Assembly: GCA_934271255.1 (NCBI GenBank)
Contig: CAKQQS010000004.1
Coordinates: 62,001 to 126,000, forward strand
Reading direction: 5' to 3'
Source of the DNA: an uncultured Clostridia bacterium
GTDB taxonomy: Bacteria > Bacillota > Clostridia > Christensenellales > Borkfalkiaceae
Length of the DNA: 64,000 nt
Below are positions 24,602 through 34,100 of this stretch, in pieces. Under the pieces are notes generated by a model, which ran no database searches, had not been told where the DNA came from, and saw only the letters and a program-made list of their open reading frames with translations. The position numbers and the translations under genes were made by a program. Positions within the stretch are counted from its first letter, which is position 1, and each line of letters opens with the position of its first letter.

Positions 24602-25585
24602 ATGAAAAGAATATTTATCGTTTTCGCAACTGCGGTTAGCGTGGCGACGCTTTCATCTGCGGCGGTCGGGTGTAATGAAAAAAGACATGAGTTTACCAAA
24701 CGGTTAAGGTATGACGAAGAATACCACTATCGCGTTTGTACGGACGCGCATTGCGACGCGAAAACGGACAAGGCGAAACACGTTTTCGGCGAATGGACGG
24801 TAATAGAAGAATCCACCGCGACGAAACAAGGGGTAAAAGAGCGCGTTTGCAAAGAGTGCGGGTATAAAAAACGGGAAGTTATTCCTGCGGTTACGAAACT
24901 CGAACGCGTTATAAAAACGAAACAAGGCGTAACGCTGGACAAGGTTTACGACGGTAAAGCGGTGGTTGTGTCTGCCGACGATTTTGAGTATGACGGCGAC
25001 GGCGAAGTCGGTATTGCGTTTGCCGTTTACGGGAGCGAAGAAAGTTTTTCAAAAGCGCCGAAAGAAGTGGGTAAATATACGGTGAAAATCACCGTTGCCG
25101 AAACGGAAACTCATAAGGAAACTACGGGAACGTTCGTTTTCGAGATAAAGAAAGCCGCCGTTACGACGGGAAATTATAAAGACTTTACGGCAACCGACGT
25201 AAACGGCAACAGGGTAAAACTCTCCGAGTTTATAGGAAAACCCTTAATCGTTAATTTTTGGGCGGCGTGGTGCGCTCCTTGTAAAGCGGAACTTCCTCAT
25301 TTCGATAAGCTTGCAAAAGAATTGAAAGGACAAGCGGAGTTTTTGATGGTAAGCGTATATTTAAACAAAGACTACGTGAAACAATTCGTCGAACAAAACG
25401 GATATACCTTTCCCTTTTACTTCGACGACAACGAAGAAGGGGCTACCGCATACGAAATCACGGGAATACCCGTTACGGTGTTTATCGACGCGGACGGTAA
25501 CGTAAAAGAAAAAGTCGTCGGCGCGATGAGCGAAGCGACTTTGAGAAATTATATAAACGGAATATTAAACCGACGGGAGATATAA
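24602..25585 (+). CDS. Lipoprotein with Cys-pair, MBG-like and TlpA thioredoxin domains
   Basis: A 327-residue exported protein. A signal peptide ends in a lipobox-like AAVGC (Cys 24). Residues about 28-95 carry paired cysteines (CTDAHC, CKECG) in the style of Clostridia surface-protein modules, about 96-192 resemble an MBG-type beta domain (TLDKVYDGKAVVV to FVFEIKKA), and about 197-327 form a TlpA thioredoxin with WCAPC (223-227). The thioredoxin part closely resembles the preceding gene (KLSEFIGKP, SELPHFDKLAKE-like), so it is a duplicated TlpA fused to surface modules. It starts one base after the previous stop. The fusion is uncommon. Confidence 0.88.
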   Translation: MKRIFIVFATAVSVATLSSAAVGCNEKRHEFTKRLRYDEEYHYRVCTDAHCDAKTDKAKHVFGEWTVIEESTATKQGVKERVCKECGYKKREVIPAVTKLERVIKTKQGVTLDKVYDGKAVVVSADDFEYDGDGEVGIAFAVYGSEESFSKAPKEVGKYTVKITVAETETHKETTGTFVFEIKKAAVTTGNYKDFTATDVNGNRVKLSEFIGKPLIVNFWAAWCAPCKAELPHFDKLAKELKGQAEFLMVSVYLNKDYVKQFVEQNGYTFPFYFDDNEEGATAYEITGIPVTVFIDADGNVKEKVVGAMSEATLRNYINGILNRREI

Positions 25586-25587
25586 CA

Positions 25588-25905
25588 ATGATAATCAACG
25601 TAAATAAAAACAATTTTATAAAAGAAGTAGCATCGTCCGACAAACTCGTGCTTGTAGATTTGTACGCGACGTGGTGCGGGCCGTGTAAAGCGCTCGCGCC
25701 GATTTTAGAAGAGTTGTCCGAAAAATATGCCGACGAAATAAAAGTCGTTAAGGTAGACGTAGACGAAGAAGAAAGCCTCGCCATAAAGTTCGGCGTGGTA
25801 AATCTTCCGACGGTTTTGTTTTTTAAAAACGGAAAGGCTGCGACGTCCTTTGCGGGGCTGAAAAGCGCGGCGGACATAGAAAAAATCATCGAAAAACTGT
25901 TATAA
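25588..25905 (+). CDS. trxA: Thioredoxin
   Basis: A 105-residue cytosolic thioredoxin with active site WCGPC and cis-proline in VNLPTVLFF. It is the last gene of the ccdA operon and the likely cytoplasmic electron source for CcdA. No thioredoxin reductase lies in the window. Confidence 0.95.
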   Translation: MIINVNKNNFIKEVASSDKLVLVDLYATWCGPCKALAPILEELSEKYADEIKVVKVDVDEEESLAIKFGVVNLPTVLFFKNGKAATSFAGLKSAADIEKIIEKLL

Positions 25906-26037
25906 TCGAAAAAATCGAAAATTGTTGCAGAATTGTTGCAAACATACCGCAGGTTTTCGGGGATTTCGGGTTGAATAACGTGATATACTTCAATCGTAAG
26001 CGAAAGGCTTGCAAATAAAAGAAAAGGAGTATAACCT

Positions 26038-26886
26038 ATGAAAAACGAAAAATCTATTAAAACAACGAGAACGACGTTGACGATTATCGCGATTGCGATA
26101 GCCGTTACGGTAATCGCTCTTACGACCGCGTTGTTGCCGAATCGCGCCACCGCGCAAGCCGCTGCGGATAAAAACGCAAAATCTTCGCAAATCGAACAAA
26201 CGATAAATCAAATCGACGTTCTCGAAGCGGAATATCAAAAATTGTTTGACGAGCGCGCGGACCTTTGGGAAAAGTATTTTGCGGAACTGCAAAAACTTGA
26301 CGAACTCCCCGACGATTTTGACGAAAAGGCGTTTATCGACGCTCTTGAAACGCTCACCGCCGACGAAAAGGCAAGTCTTTTAAATAACGTAACCGCGCTT
26401 GACGAACTCGACTCTAAACTCGAAAAACTTTACGACGAACTGTTTGATAAAGACGAAGACGTTTTGTATAACGGTTGCAAAGACGATCGTTGCGATTTTG
26501 CCGAAACGGACGTAAATTATTTTGCGGACAACGGTAGCGACGACCGCGATATATCTTTCGTAGAAACGGACGAAAACTTTTTCGGCGAAAACTTTACAAA
26601 GGCGTGTGAAGAAGCGGAACTCGAAAACGATAATATTCAGGCGTTGAAAAAAGAGTTTGACGAACTCGTTGAACTTCGCGCGGAACTTTGGGATAAGGTT
26701 TACGCGTCCTACGACGAACTCCCCGACGATTTCGATTACGCCGATTTCGACGAAGCGAAACATATTGCGAACCTTACCGTTTTGACGGCGGAAGAAAAAG
26801 AAATCTTACTCGGCGACCTTGCGAAACTCAACGAAATATCTCAAAAACTGTACGGTATTTGCGGGGCTAACTGCGGAAGATGGTAA
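26038..26886 (+). CDS. Secreted protein with duplicated helical domain, near two-component genes
   Basis: A 282-residue exported protein of unknown function. An N-terminal helix (about 15-37) is a signal peptide or anchor. Two copies of an acidic helical unit follow: about 55-130 and 200-280, each with an (E/D)RA(D/E)LW(E/D)K block, an ELPDDFD motif and an LTA(D/E)EK segment. The AAGGAG site precedes the ATG. It lies 68 bp ahead of a response-regulator gene and may be a partner or target of that system; this is only inferred from position. Confidence 0.75.
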   Translation: MKNEKSIKTTRTTLTIIAIAIAVTVIALTTALLPNRATAQAAADKNAKSSQIEQTINQIDVLEAEYQKLFDERADLWEKYFAELQKLDELPDDFDEKAFIDALETLTADEKASLLNNVTALDELDSKLEKLYDELFDKDEDVLYNGCKDDRCDFAETDVNYFADNGSDDRDISFVETDENFFGENFTKACEEAELENDNIQALKKEFDELVELRAELWDKVYASYDELPDDFDYADFDEAKHIANLTVLTAEEKEILLGDLAKLNEISQKLYGICGANCGRW

Positions 26887-26911
26887 AAAATAAAAAAGTT
26901 AAATAGCGACA

Positions 26912-26933
26912 GGCGTTGCCGATCGGCGACGCC
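26912..26933 (+). other. Hairpin between the secreted protein and response regulator
   Basis: GGCGTTGCCG and GGCGACGCC can pair around ATC. No T tract follows, so it is not a normal terminator; it could set relative expression of the flanking genes. Confidence 0.4.
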
Positions 26934-26954
26934 GCTTGCGCGTGGAGAGAGTTT

Positions 26955-27656
26955 ATGGCGTACAAGATTTATATTGCCGACGACGAAAAAAACATACGAG
27001 AACTTTTGAAAAACTTTTTGGAAAGCGACGGGTACGACGTCAAAGCGTTTGAAACGGGCGATTCGCTCCTTGTCGCGTTCGGGAAAGAAGAATCCGATTT
27101 GGTTATTCTGGACGTTATGATGCCGGGCAAAGACGGTATAGAATGCGTTAAAGAGTTGCGGCGGTTTTCTTCCGTGCCGATTATTCTGCTTACCGCAAAA
27201 GACGGCGAACTCGACTACGTCAACGGAATAACTCTGGGAGGCGACGACTATCTTACCAAACCGTTTCGCCCGACGATGCTTTTGATGAGAGTAAAAGCCC
27301 TTTTAAGACGGGCGGAAATGGCAGGCGAAAAAAAGACGAAAGACAAAGTTTTAAGATACGCCGACCTGACGTATTCGGAAGACGGACATTCGGTGTTTGC
27401 CGAACAAACGCTCGTTCCGCTGACGAAAACGGAAATGAGATTGTTGTCGTTTATGATGAACGAACCGCAAAAAACATATTCTCGGGACGGGTTGCTGGAC
27501 GAAATATGGGGATTCGGCGAAGACGTCGAAACGCGCGCAATCGACGAAACGGTGAGAAGAATAAGAAAGAAACTGTCCGCCGCGAAAAGCGTCGCTACGA
27601 TAGAAACCGTGTGGGGCTACGGCTATAAACTAGGAAAAACGGAGAGCGACCGATGA
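26955..27656 (+). CDS. OmpR/PhoB-family response regulator
   Basis: A 233-residue response regulator. I chose the ATG at 26955 because GGAGAG lies just upstream and the protein then starts MAYKIYIADDEKN. The acidic pocket is D9/D10, the phosphoacceptor is D53 in VILDVMMPGKDG, and the switch lysine is in DYLTKPF. The C-terminal winged helix (about 135-230) ends TVWGYGYKL. It overlaps the kinase gene by 4 bp (ATGA). Confidence 0.95.
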   Translation: MAYKIYIADDEKNIRELLKNFLESDGYDVKAFETGDSLLVAFGKEESDLVILDVMMPGKDGIECVKELRRFSSVPIILLTAKDGELDYVNGITLGGDDYLTKPFRPTMLLMRVKALLRRAEMAGEKKTKDKVLRYADLTYSEDGHSVFAEQTLVPLTKTEMRLLSFMMNEPQKTYSRDGLLDEIWGFGEDVETRAIDETVRRIRKKLSAAKSVATIETVWGYGYKLGKTESDR

Positions 27657-28825
27657 CGAAAATTAAACTGAAAATAGTTTTGACGTGTTTATGTTCGGTC
27701 GCGTTGATTCTTTGCGCGATGCTCGTCGTCGTAAACGTCGTGATTCCGAAAAATCTGGAACGACAAGCGAAAAACGCGATAAAACACGAAGTCGACGATT
27801 CTTATGCCGAAAACGAAAAAACCGACGTAAACTTTTTGAGTTCGAGCGTGGCGTATCTGGAACTCGGACACGTAACCGAAGATTTGGTTTATCTTACCGA
27901 AACGGAAAAGACGGTTTTGGCGTTTTGTCAAAATAAAAAACCCGCTCGCGGAGAGTTTTACAAAACGAAAGACAAAAACCGAAACATCGTTTTGGCGGTA
28001 TACTCTGCCTACGACAACTCGTCGGAAAAATACGAGTACGTATTGTACGTCGATATAAACGCGATATTAAACTACGTAAGATGGCTGAACAAGATTGTTT
28101 GCGGCGCGGTGATATTCGTCGGCGCGGCGATATGCCTGATAGGACTTAAACTCGGCAAGACAATCGAATCGGCGCAGGAAATAAGACACTCGTTTTTTCA
28201 GAACGCTTCGCACGAACTGAAAACGCCGCTTATGGCTATTCAAGGATATGCGGAAGGAATACAGACGGGCATTCTGCCCGCAAAAGAATCAGTCGGCATT
28301 ATTCTGGAAGAAAGCGACAGAATGACGGAACTCATAGAAGAACTGCTTGCGTTATCGAAAATCGATTCCGCGCAAACGAAACCCGAGTTTAATAAAACGG
28401 ACGTAACGGAAATAATAAAAAACGTAACGTGTTCGTTTACGCCCGTGTTTGAAAACGACGGAAAAGAACTGAAAACCGAACTGTGCGACGAAGCGGTTGT
28501 TTTGTGCGACGTAAAACAAATACGCAAAGCCGTGTCGAATCTTATCGCTAACGCGTTCAAATATTGTAACGGTAAAGTAACCGTCAAATGCGAAACGGAA
28601 AAAGAAAAAGTCCGCATTACCGTTTCAGACGACGGCGACGGAATAGACAAAAAAGACTTGCCGCACGTTTTCGATCGGTTTTATACAGGCAGAAAAGGCA
28701 ACACGGGCATAGGGCTTGCGCTGACGAAAGAAATCGTCAAGGTCCACGGCGGAGTGGTTAAAGCCTATAACGATAACGGCGCGGTGTTTGAAATACTTCT
28801 GCCCGAAACAAAAACGAACAAATAA
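27653..28825 (+). CDS. Sensor histidine kinase
   Basis: A 390-residue membrane kinase with helices at about 8-30 and 145-167 around an extracytoplasmic sensor of about 115 residues. There is no clear HAMP domain. The H box is ASHELKTPLMAIQGY with the phosphorylated His at 187; the N box is NLIANAFKYC, and the G boxes are DDGDGI and GNTGIGLALTKEIV. Translationally coupled to the response regulator. Signal unknown. Confidence 0.95.
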   Translation: MTKIKLKIVLTCLCSVALILCAMLVVVNVVIPKNLERQAKNAIKHEVDDSYAENEKTDVNFLSSSVAYLELGHVTEDLVYLTETEKTVLAFCQNKKPARGEFYKTKDKNRNIVLAVYSAYDNSSEKYEYVLYVDINAILNYVRWLNKIVCGAVIFVGAAICLIGLKLGKTIESAQEIRHSFFQNASHELKTPLMAIQGYAEGIQTGILPAKESVGIILEESDRMTELIEELLALSKIDSAQTKPEFNKTDVTEIIKNVTCSFTPVFENDGKELKTELCDEAVVLCDVKQIRKAVSNLIANAFKYCNGKVTVKCETEKEKVRITVSDDGDGIDKKDLPHVFDRFYTGRKGNTGIGLALTKEIVKVHGGVVKAYNDNGAVFEILLPETKTNK

Positions 28826-28879
28826 GAAAAAGAAAATCATAACGGCCGTCCGAAAAGGACGGTCGTTCGTATAGCCTTG

Positions 28880-29150
28880 CGGCGGCAGTCGTCGATAAAT
28901 TGCGGGATTAGCTTTTGTAAGTCGTGGTCTATGTCTTGTTAAACGGCGATAGTCGTCGATAAATTACGTTTTGTAAGTCGTGGTCTATGCCCTGTTAAAC
29001 GGCGATAGTCGGCGATAAATTACGTTTTGTAAGTCGTGGTCTATGCCCTGTTAAACGGCGATAGTCGGCGATAAATTACGTTTTGTAAGTCGTGGTCTAT
29101 GTCTTGTTAAACGGCGGCAGTCGGCGATAAATTACGTTTTGTAAGTCGCG
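28880..29150. repeat. 56-bp tandem array, five copies
   Basis: Units contain CGGCGATAGTCGGCGATAA and GTAAGTCGTGGTCTATG. Exact 56-bp spacing holds from about 28925 to 29097; the first unit is about 8 bp longer and the last partial. The array fills the gap between the convergent kinase and GH5 genes. No spacer structure typical of CRISPR is present. A short hairpin (28841-28867) precedes it. Confidence 0.93.
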
Positions 29151-29171
29151 GTTGTATGGAAAAATGCGTGT

Positions 29172-30539
29172 TTAAGATTGATTTTGCCCGAGCGATAAGC
29201 CTTTGAACATACCGTCGATTACGCTTTCGGAAAACCAAAGGGAATTGTTGTCGTATTTAACGCCCGAAAGGTTTTGCATATCGTCGTAAAGTCCGCTTGC
29301 TTTATGTCTGTTTAAAAGTCCGAAATACTCGGTAGTCCAGGACGTGCTTCTCGTATTGTTGTCCCAAACCATAACGCACACGCCGTTTTCCGTAGCGTTT
29401 TTGACGAAATAGGTCGCGTGGTTTTTTCTGTAAACGTCGTATCCGCGCTTGTTTTTATAAACGCTGCCCCATTCGCTTACGATAACGCCTATTCCCCGTT
29501 TGGTATACGCGTTGCCTATCGCCGTAAACATTGCTTTTATGCCCGACGGGTTGTTTAAGTCGTCGGCTTCTTCCCAAGAAGAATCTTTCCCGAACGAAAA
29601 CCCGTTAGGCGAATAAGCGTGAATATTCATCAAAAGTCTGTCGGTCGCGTCGTCCTTGGGAAGTTCGAACCGAGCGATTGCGTTTATCGACTCGTCGTAA
29701 GTGAAATACCCCGTATTCCCGTACCCGCCGACGGACAAAAATCTTCGCGCGTTGCACTTCGAGCCTTGCCCGCGCACTATATCGACGTATAATTGATTGA
29801 ACTCGTTGACGTTTTTAATACATTCTTTATACTCGGTTGCGTTCGTTTGCGGATACATGCTCCACCCGAGTTTTGAATGAAGCGGTTCGTTAAGGTTTTC
29901 AAAAATAAGCCGTTCGTCGTAATCTTTAAACGTTTTGGCGAGTTGTTCCCACACGTTGATAACAAGGCTTTTCGTTTTTTCGTAATGAGCGTCGTCGAGA
30001 TAATACGCCCCTATATTCGGCGTGTCCATAATGTTCAGAATGACGAACATATCGTCGTATTCGAACACGTAATCGACTACTTGTTTGATACGGTCCAGCC
30101 AGACCTTATGAATAATCCCGTTTTCGTTCATGTGGTTAGACCAACTTGCGGGGATTCGTATACTGCGGAAACCTTTGTCGTACACGGCTTTTATCGTAGA
30201 CGGCGTAACCGCTCCGCGATAAATATCTTGCTGATTTCTGACTTCGCAAAACATTTCTCTGCTATCGAAACCGAGTTCCGCAACGATAGAATTACCGTAT
30301 TCGGTGTCGGGATAACCGCTAAGGTTGTTTTCAAACGCGTTGCCGAGATTCCAACCGAGCCCCAACTCCTTTACGAACTCGACGGACGACATTTTTGAAT
30401 AAACGCTTTCGGAAACGACGGGCGGTTCGCCCGTATCGACCTTATCTTTGTCGTTATCGGGACTTTGCCCCCCGACCGAACACGCTACGAAAAACAATTG
30501 AACGAAAACCAAAATTAAAGCGAGCAACAATTTTTTCAT
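29172..30539 (-). CDS. Glycoside hydrolase family 5 lipoprotein (endoglucanase-like)
   Basis: A 455-residue secreted GH5 enzyme. I chose the ATG at 30539 because AAGGAAAG lies upstream and the protein then begins with a lipoprotein signal (MKKLLLALILVFVQLFFVAC). The catalytic domain covers about 45-440: GWNLGNAFE, IRIPASWSNH, the acid/base glutamate in ENLNEPLH and the nucleophile glutamate in VSEWGSVYK. These are the classical cellulase-type GH5 landmarks. Activity on beta-glucan or mannan is likely. It stands alone on the minus strand, convergent with the two-component genes. Confidence 0.92.
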   Translation of the reverse strand: MKKLLLALILVFVQLFFVACSVGGQSPDNDKDKVDTGEPPVVSESVYSKMSSVEFVKELGLGWNLGNAFENNLSGYPDTEYGNSIVAELGFDSREMFCEVRNQQDIYRGAVTPSTIKAVYDKGFRSIRIPASWSNHMNENGIIHKVWLDRIKQVVDYVFEYDDMFVILNIMDTPNIGAYYLDDAHYEKTKSLVINVWEQLAKTFKDYDERLIFENLNEPLHSKLGWSMYPQTNATEYKECIKNVNEFNQLYVDIVRGQGSKCNARRFLSVGGYGNTGYFTYDESINAIARFELPKDDATDRLLMNIHAYSPNGFSFGKDSSWEEADDLNNPSGIKAMFTAIGNAYTKRGIGVIVSEWGSVYKNKRGYDVYRKNHATYFVKNATENGVCVMVWDNNTRSTSWTTEYFGLLNRHKASGLYDDMQNLSGVKYDNNSLWFSESVIDGMFKGLSLGQNQS

Positions 30540-30819
30540 TTTTTCTTCTTTCCTTATCCGTATATTATAAGATAAAAATAACATATATCGCAGAATAAAG
30601 ATAGAGAATATAATATTCGATTTTTTAGAGTTCTTAACTTTTATACCCGCTTTAAGCCCGACGGTTGCGGGGGTAAGGTCAAAAAACTAATAAGCATATT
30701 ATAAAAAATATTAAAACAAACTTGATTTTTAAATAAAGTTATGATAAAATAATTTTAACAAACGTATCGCTCGGAAACAAAAAAAGCAAAAATAAACCCG
30801 AAAGATACGGCAAAAGGGG

Positions 30820-30848
30820 TTGACAAAATATGAAAATCGCGCGACAAT
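30820..30848 (+). promoter_or_regulatory. Putative promoter adjoining the CAAG tract
   Basis: TTGACA (30820-30825), 17-nt spacer, GACAAT (30843-30848). The -10 element is imperfect. The predicted start of transcription falls at the first CAAG units. Confidence 0.45.
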
Positions 30849-30852
30849 CGTT

Positions 30853-30925
<73 letters not shown>

Positions 30926-31173
30926 CGACCGACGTCTTTGCCCTTTTTGAACATTACGAGTAGCGTTTGAACGTTCCGCAACATAGTTTAACTATGGGGC
31001 GGGGCGTTTTTGCTTTCATAACGTAAAACCGTAACGCTATCGCAACGGGGCTAAGTTCAAAGGCTGCCGAAAGACTATCGCGCGAAAACAAAGGAACAAC
31101 GCTGTAACAAAGGCTTTAAGTCGCGCAAACGACTTTAACATATCCCGAAAAAACGTAAAAAGGAGATACGAAT
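30926..31173 (+). promoter_or_regulatory. Leader of the surface-protein gene
   Basis: About 250 bp without a gene. CCGCAACATAG (30978 on) can pair with CTATGGGGCGG around TTTAA, followed by a short T run near 31008, so a leader hairpin or weak terminator is possible. An AAAGGAGA ribosome binding site sits before the ATG at 31174. Confidence 0.4.
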
Positions 31174-34100
31174 ATGACACAGGGAAAAACTAACAGAACA
31201 AAAATATTGTCGCTGATTACGGGGCTTATAACGTGCCTTGCGCTTATGCTCGGCATAGTGTTTGCAAACCCGACAAACACGGCGCGCGCGGAAGAAACAG
31301 GCCCGCGCATCGTAGTCGGCACTATCACCGCAACCTCAAACGTTGATGAAATTATAGGCTTCGGAAAAAGCGTTGTACGACCGACTTTTAACATAGAAAA
31401 AGACGTACCGGCGCAGTTTAGCACCAGTGGCGACTGGCAAAAGAAGACCGCGACAGGCGGCTGGGATGATTATTCGGGCGCAGCGTTTACGGAAGGGACT
31501 TATAGATATAGAACTCAAATTCGTATCGATAGTTACAGCGGCGGGGGCACAACTCACGTACTTGACAAAAACGGCATTACCGTTACGGTAAACGGCGTAA
31601 AATGGGCAGACAATTCTATCCCTACGGTTTATGCTGATTATTCGTACGATTGGGTTTTTTCAAAAGAGTATGAAGTAGTTGCTCCGGCAGGCACGCCGCT
31701 GGATTTTATTAAAGACAAAAAATGGGATATCGGCGAAAATTATATAAACAAACCGATAACCGCGTTTTCGGTGGCGGACGGCGCAGCGGAACCCGCCACA
31801 AAGGAAATCACCCTGAGTGTCGGCAACACGTACGTACTCCCCGCAGACCGCGAAGTAATCAGCGTAATCAGGGCAACTTCAAACATCGGTGAAAAATTAG
31901 GTTATGGCAAACCCGTGTTTAACCCTTCGTTTACTTTTACGGAAGGCGAGCAGGCAAAGTTTTCCAACACCATGGGTGAATGGTATAAGAAAGCAGGAAC
32001 GGCTTGGAAAAGATATGAAGACGCGACGTTTACGGAAGGAACTTACATGTATAAAAACCAACTTCGCATCGAAGACGAATACGGAAGGACTCACGTATTA
32101 AACAAAGACGGCGTATCCGTTTATATAGACGGCGAGTTGCGCGCGGACAACCAAAAACCCGATGCGATTTATAACACTTATTCATACATATACGTTGGCA
32201 CCGTTGACTATGAAGTTGTCAAACCGATCACGGTGGCAATAACCGAAGAGCACGTGCCCGTTACAGACCTGACAAAAACGTACAACGAAACGGCGCAAGA
32301 GCCGACATTTGGCGGAACGCTTGTCAGGGGCGCCGACTACGAAGTAAGTTATGAAATAAAAACGGGCTTAACCGGCGGGCTCGATTTTGACGGCAAACCC
32401 GTTGACGCGGGTACTTACGTTGTTACCGTTACGGGTAAGGGCGCGTATGAAGGCAGTTTCACCAAAGAGTTCGTGATTAACAAGGCAGAGCGATCGGCCG
32501 TCCCCGTCGGGCTTATCGCCAACCCGATTTCGTGCAGAGAAGGTTTTGGCAATATAGACGGCGTTACCACCGCGATGGAATACAGAAAAGTCGGCGACGC
32601 GGATTATACGGCTTGCGCGTCAAGTACGATTACGGGGCTTGAAGCGGGCGAGTACGAAGTAAGATATGCGGAAGACGACAACTATCTGGCAAGCGGCGTT
32701 GTAACCGTTACCCTTGCCGTAAGCCATAATTTTGGCGAACTTATTGCAGAAGTTCCCGCAACGTGCAACGCAGGCGGTATGAAAGCGCATTATTGTTGTT
32801 CGGATTGCGGAAAGTATTTTGACGAAAGCAAAAAAGAAACGACGGAAGCGGGTTTGACGATTGACGTAAATCCCGACGCTCACACGTTGGGCACGCTTAT
32901 TGAAGAAGTTCCCGCAACGTGCAAAGCAGGCGGCATGAAAGCGCATTACAAATGCGTAGATTGCGGACAGTATTTTGACGAAACCAAAAACAAAACGACG
33001 GAAGAAGCGTTGAAAACTCCTATCAGTCCGTACTACGGGCACGATTTTGGTGGTTGGGTAGAAGAAAAGTACGCGACTTGCCAAGCCCCGGGCAGAAAAG
33101 GGTACAAACATTGTAGTATTTGCGACAAGGATTACGACGCAAGCAATACGGAAATTACCGATTTTGTTATACCTGTCGATCCGGACGGACACGTGTTGGA
33201 CGATTTGGTTGAAGAAGTTTCCGCAACGTGCAAAAATACCGGCGTAAAGGCGCATAGAGATTGCAAATTGTGCGGAAAGCATTGCGATCCGATAACCCGC
33301 AAAGAAATTGCGGACTTGACTATTCCTATCACCAACGACCATACCTATGGCGAGTTGATACCCGAAGTACCTGCAACGGCGGAAAAAACCGGCACGAAAA
33401 AACACTATAAGTGTTCGGTTTGCGAAAAACTCTTTGACGAAAACAAAAAAGAAGTTACCGCCGCTAATCTTATTATTCCGAAGATCGGCACGCATAAAGT
33501 AACCGTAAACGGCGGTACCGGTGGCGGCGAATATGAAGAAGGCGCAAGCGTAACAATAACCGCAACCGTTCCGACGGGTAAAAGGTTTGCGAAATGGACG
33601 TCGGAAAGCGGCGTTACCTTTGCCGACGAAATGAACGTAACTACTACCTTTACAATGCCGGCGGGTGACGTAACCGTTGCGGCAACGTTTGAAGACGAAA
33701 CGTATATAATTACCGTTATTAAAGGAACGGCAATCCCTGAAATGGCAATATATCAAACGGAAGTTACCGTAAAGGCAAACGAGCCTGAAACCGATATGTA
33801 CTTCGACAAGTGGAAAGTAGAAGGACTTGACACGACGGGTATGGACTTGACCAAAACGGAAATTACTTTCCGAATGCCGGCAGGTAACGTAACCTTTGAG
33901 GCAACCTATTTGTCTGTTACAAAGTACGGTATAGTTATTGTGGACGGCACGAAAGACAAAGAAGTTGCAAAAGCCGGTGAAACCATAACCATAACGGCAG
34001 GCACAAAAGAAGGAAAGGTTTTTGACAAATGGACTTGCGAAACGGCGGGCGTAATCATTGAGTTTAAAAGCGCGACAAGCGCCAAGACAACCTTTGTAAT

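Noticed and set aside
28880..29150. CRISPR array
   Set aside because: The 56-bp units follow each other directly with no variable spacers, and no cas gene is in the window.
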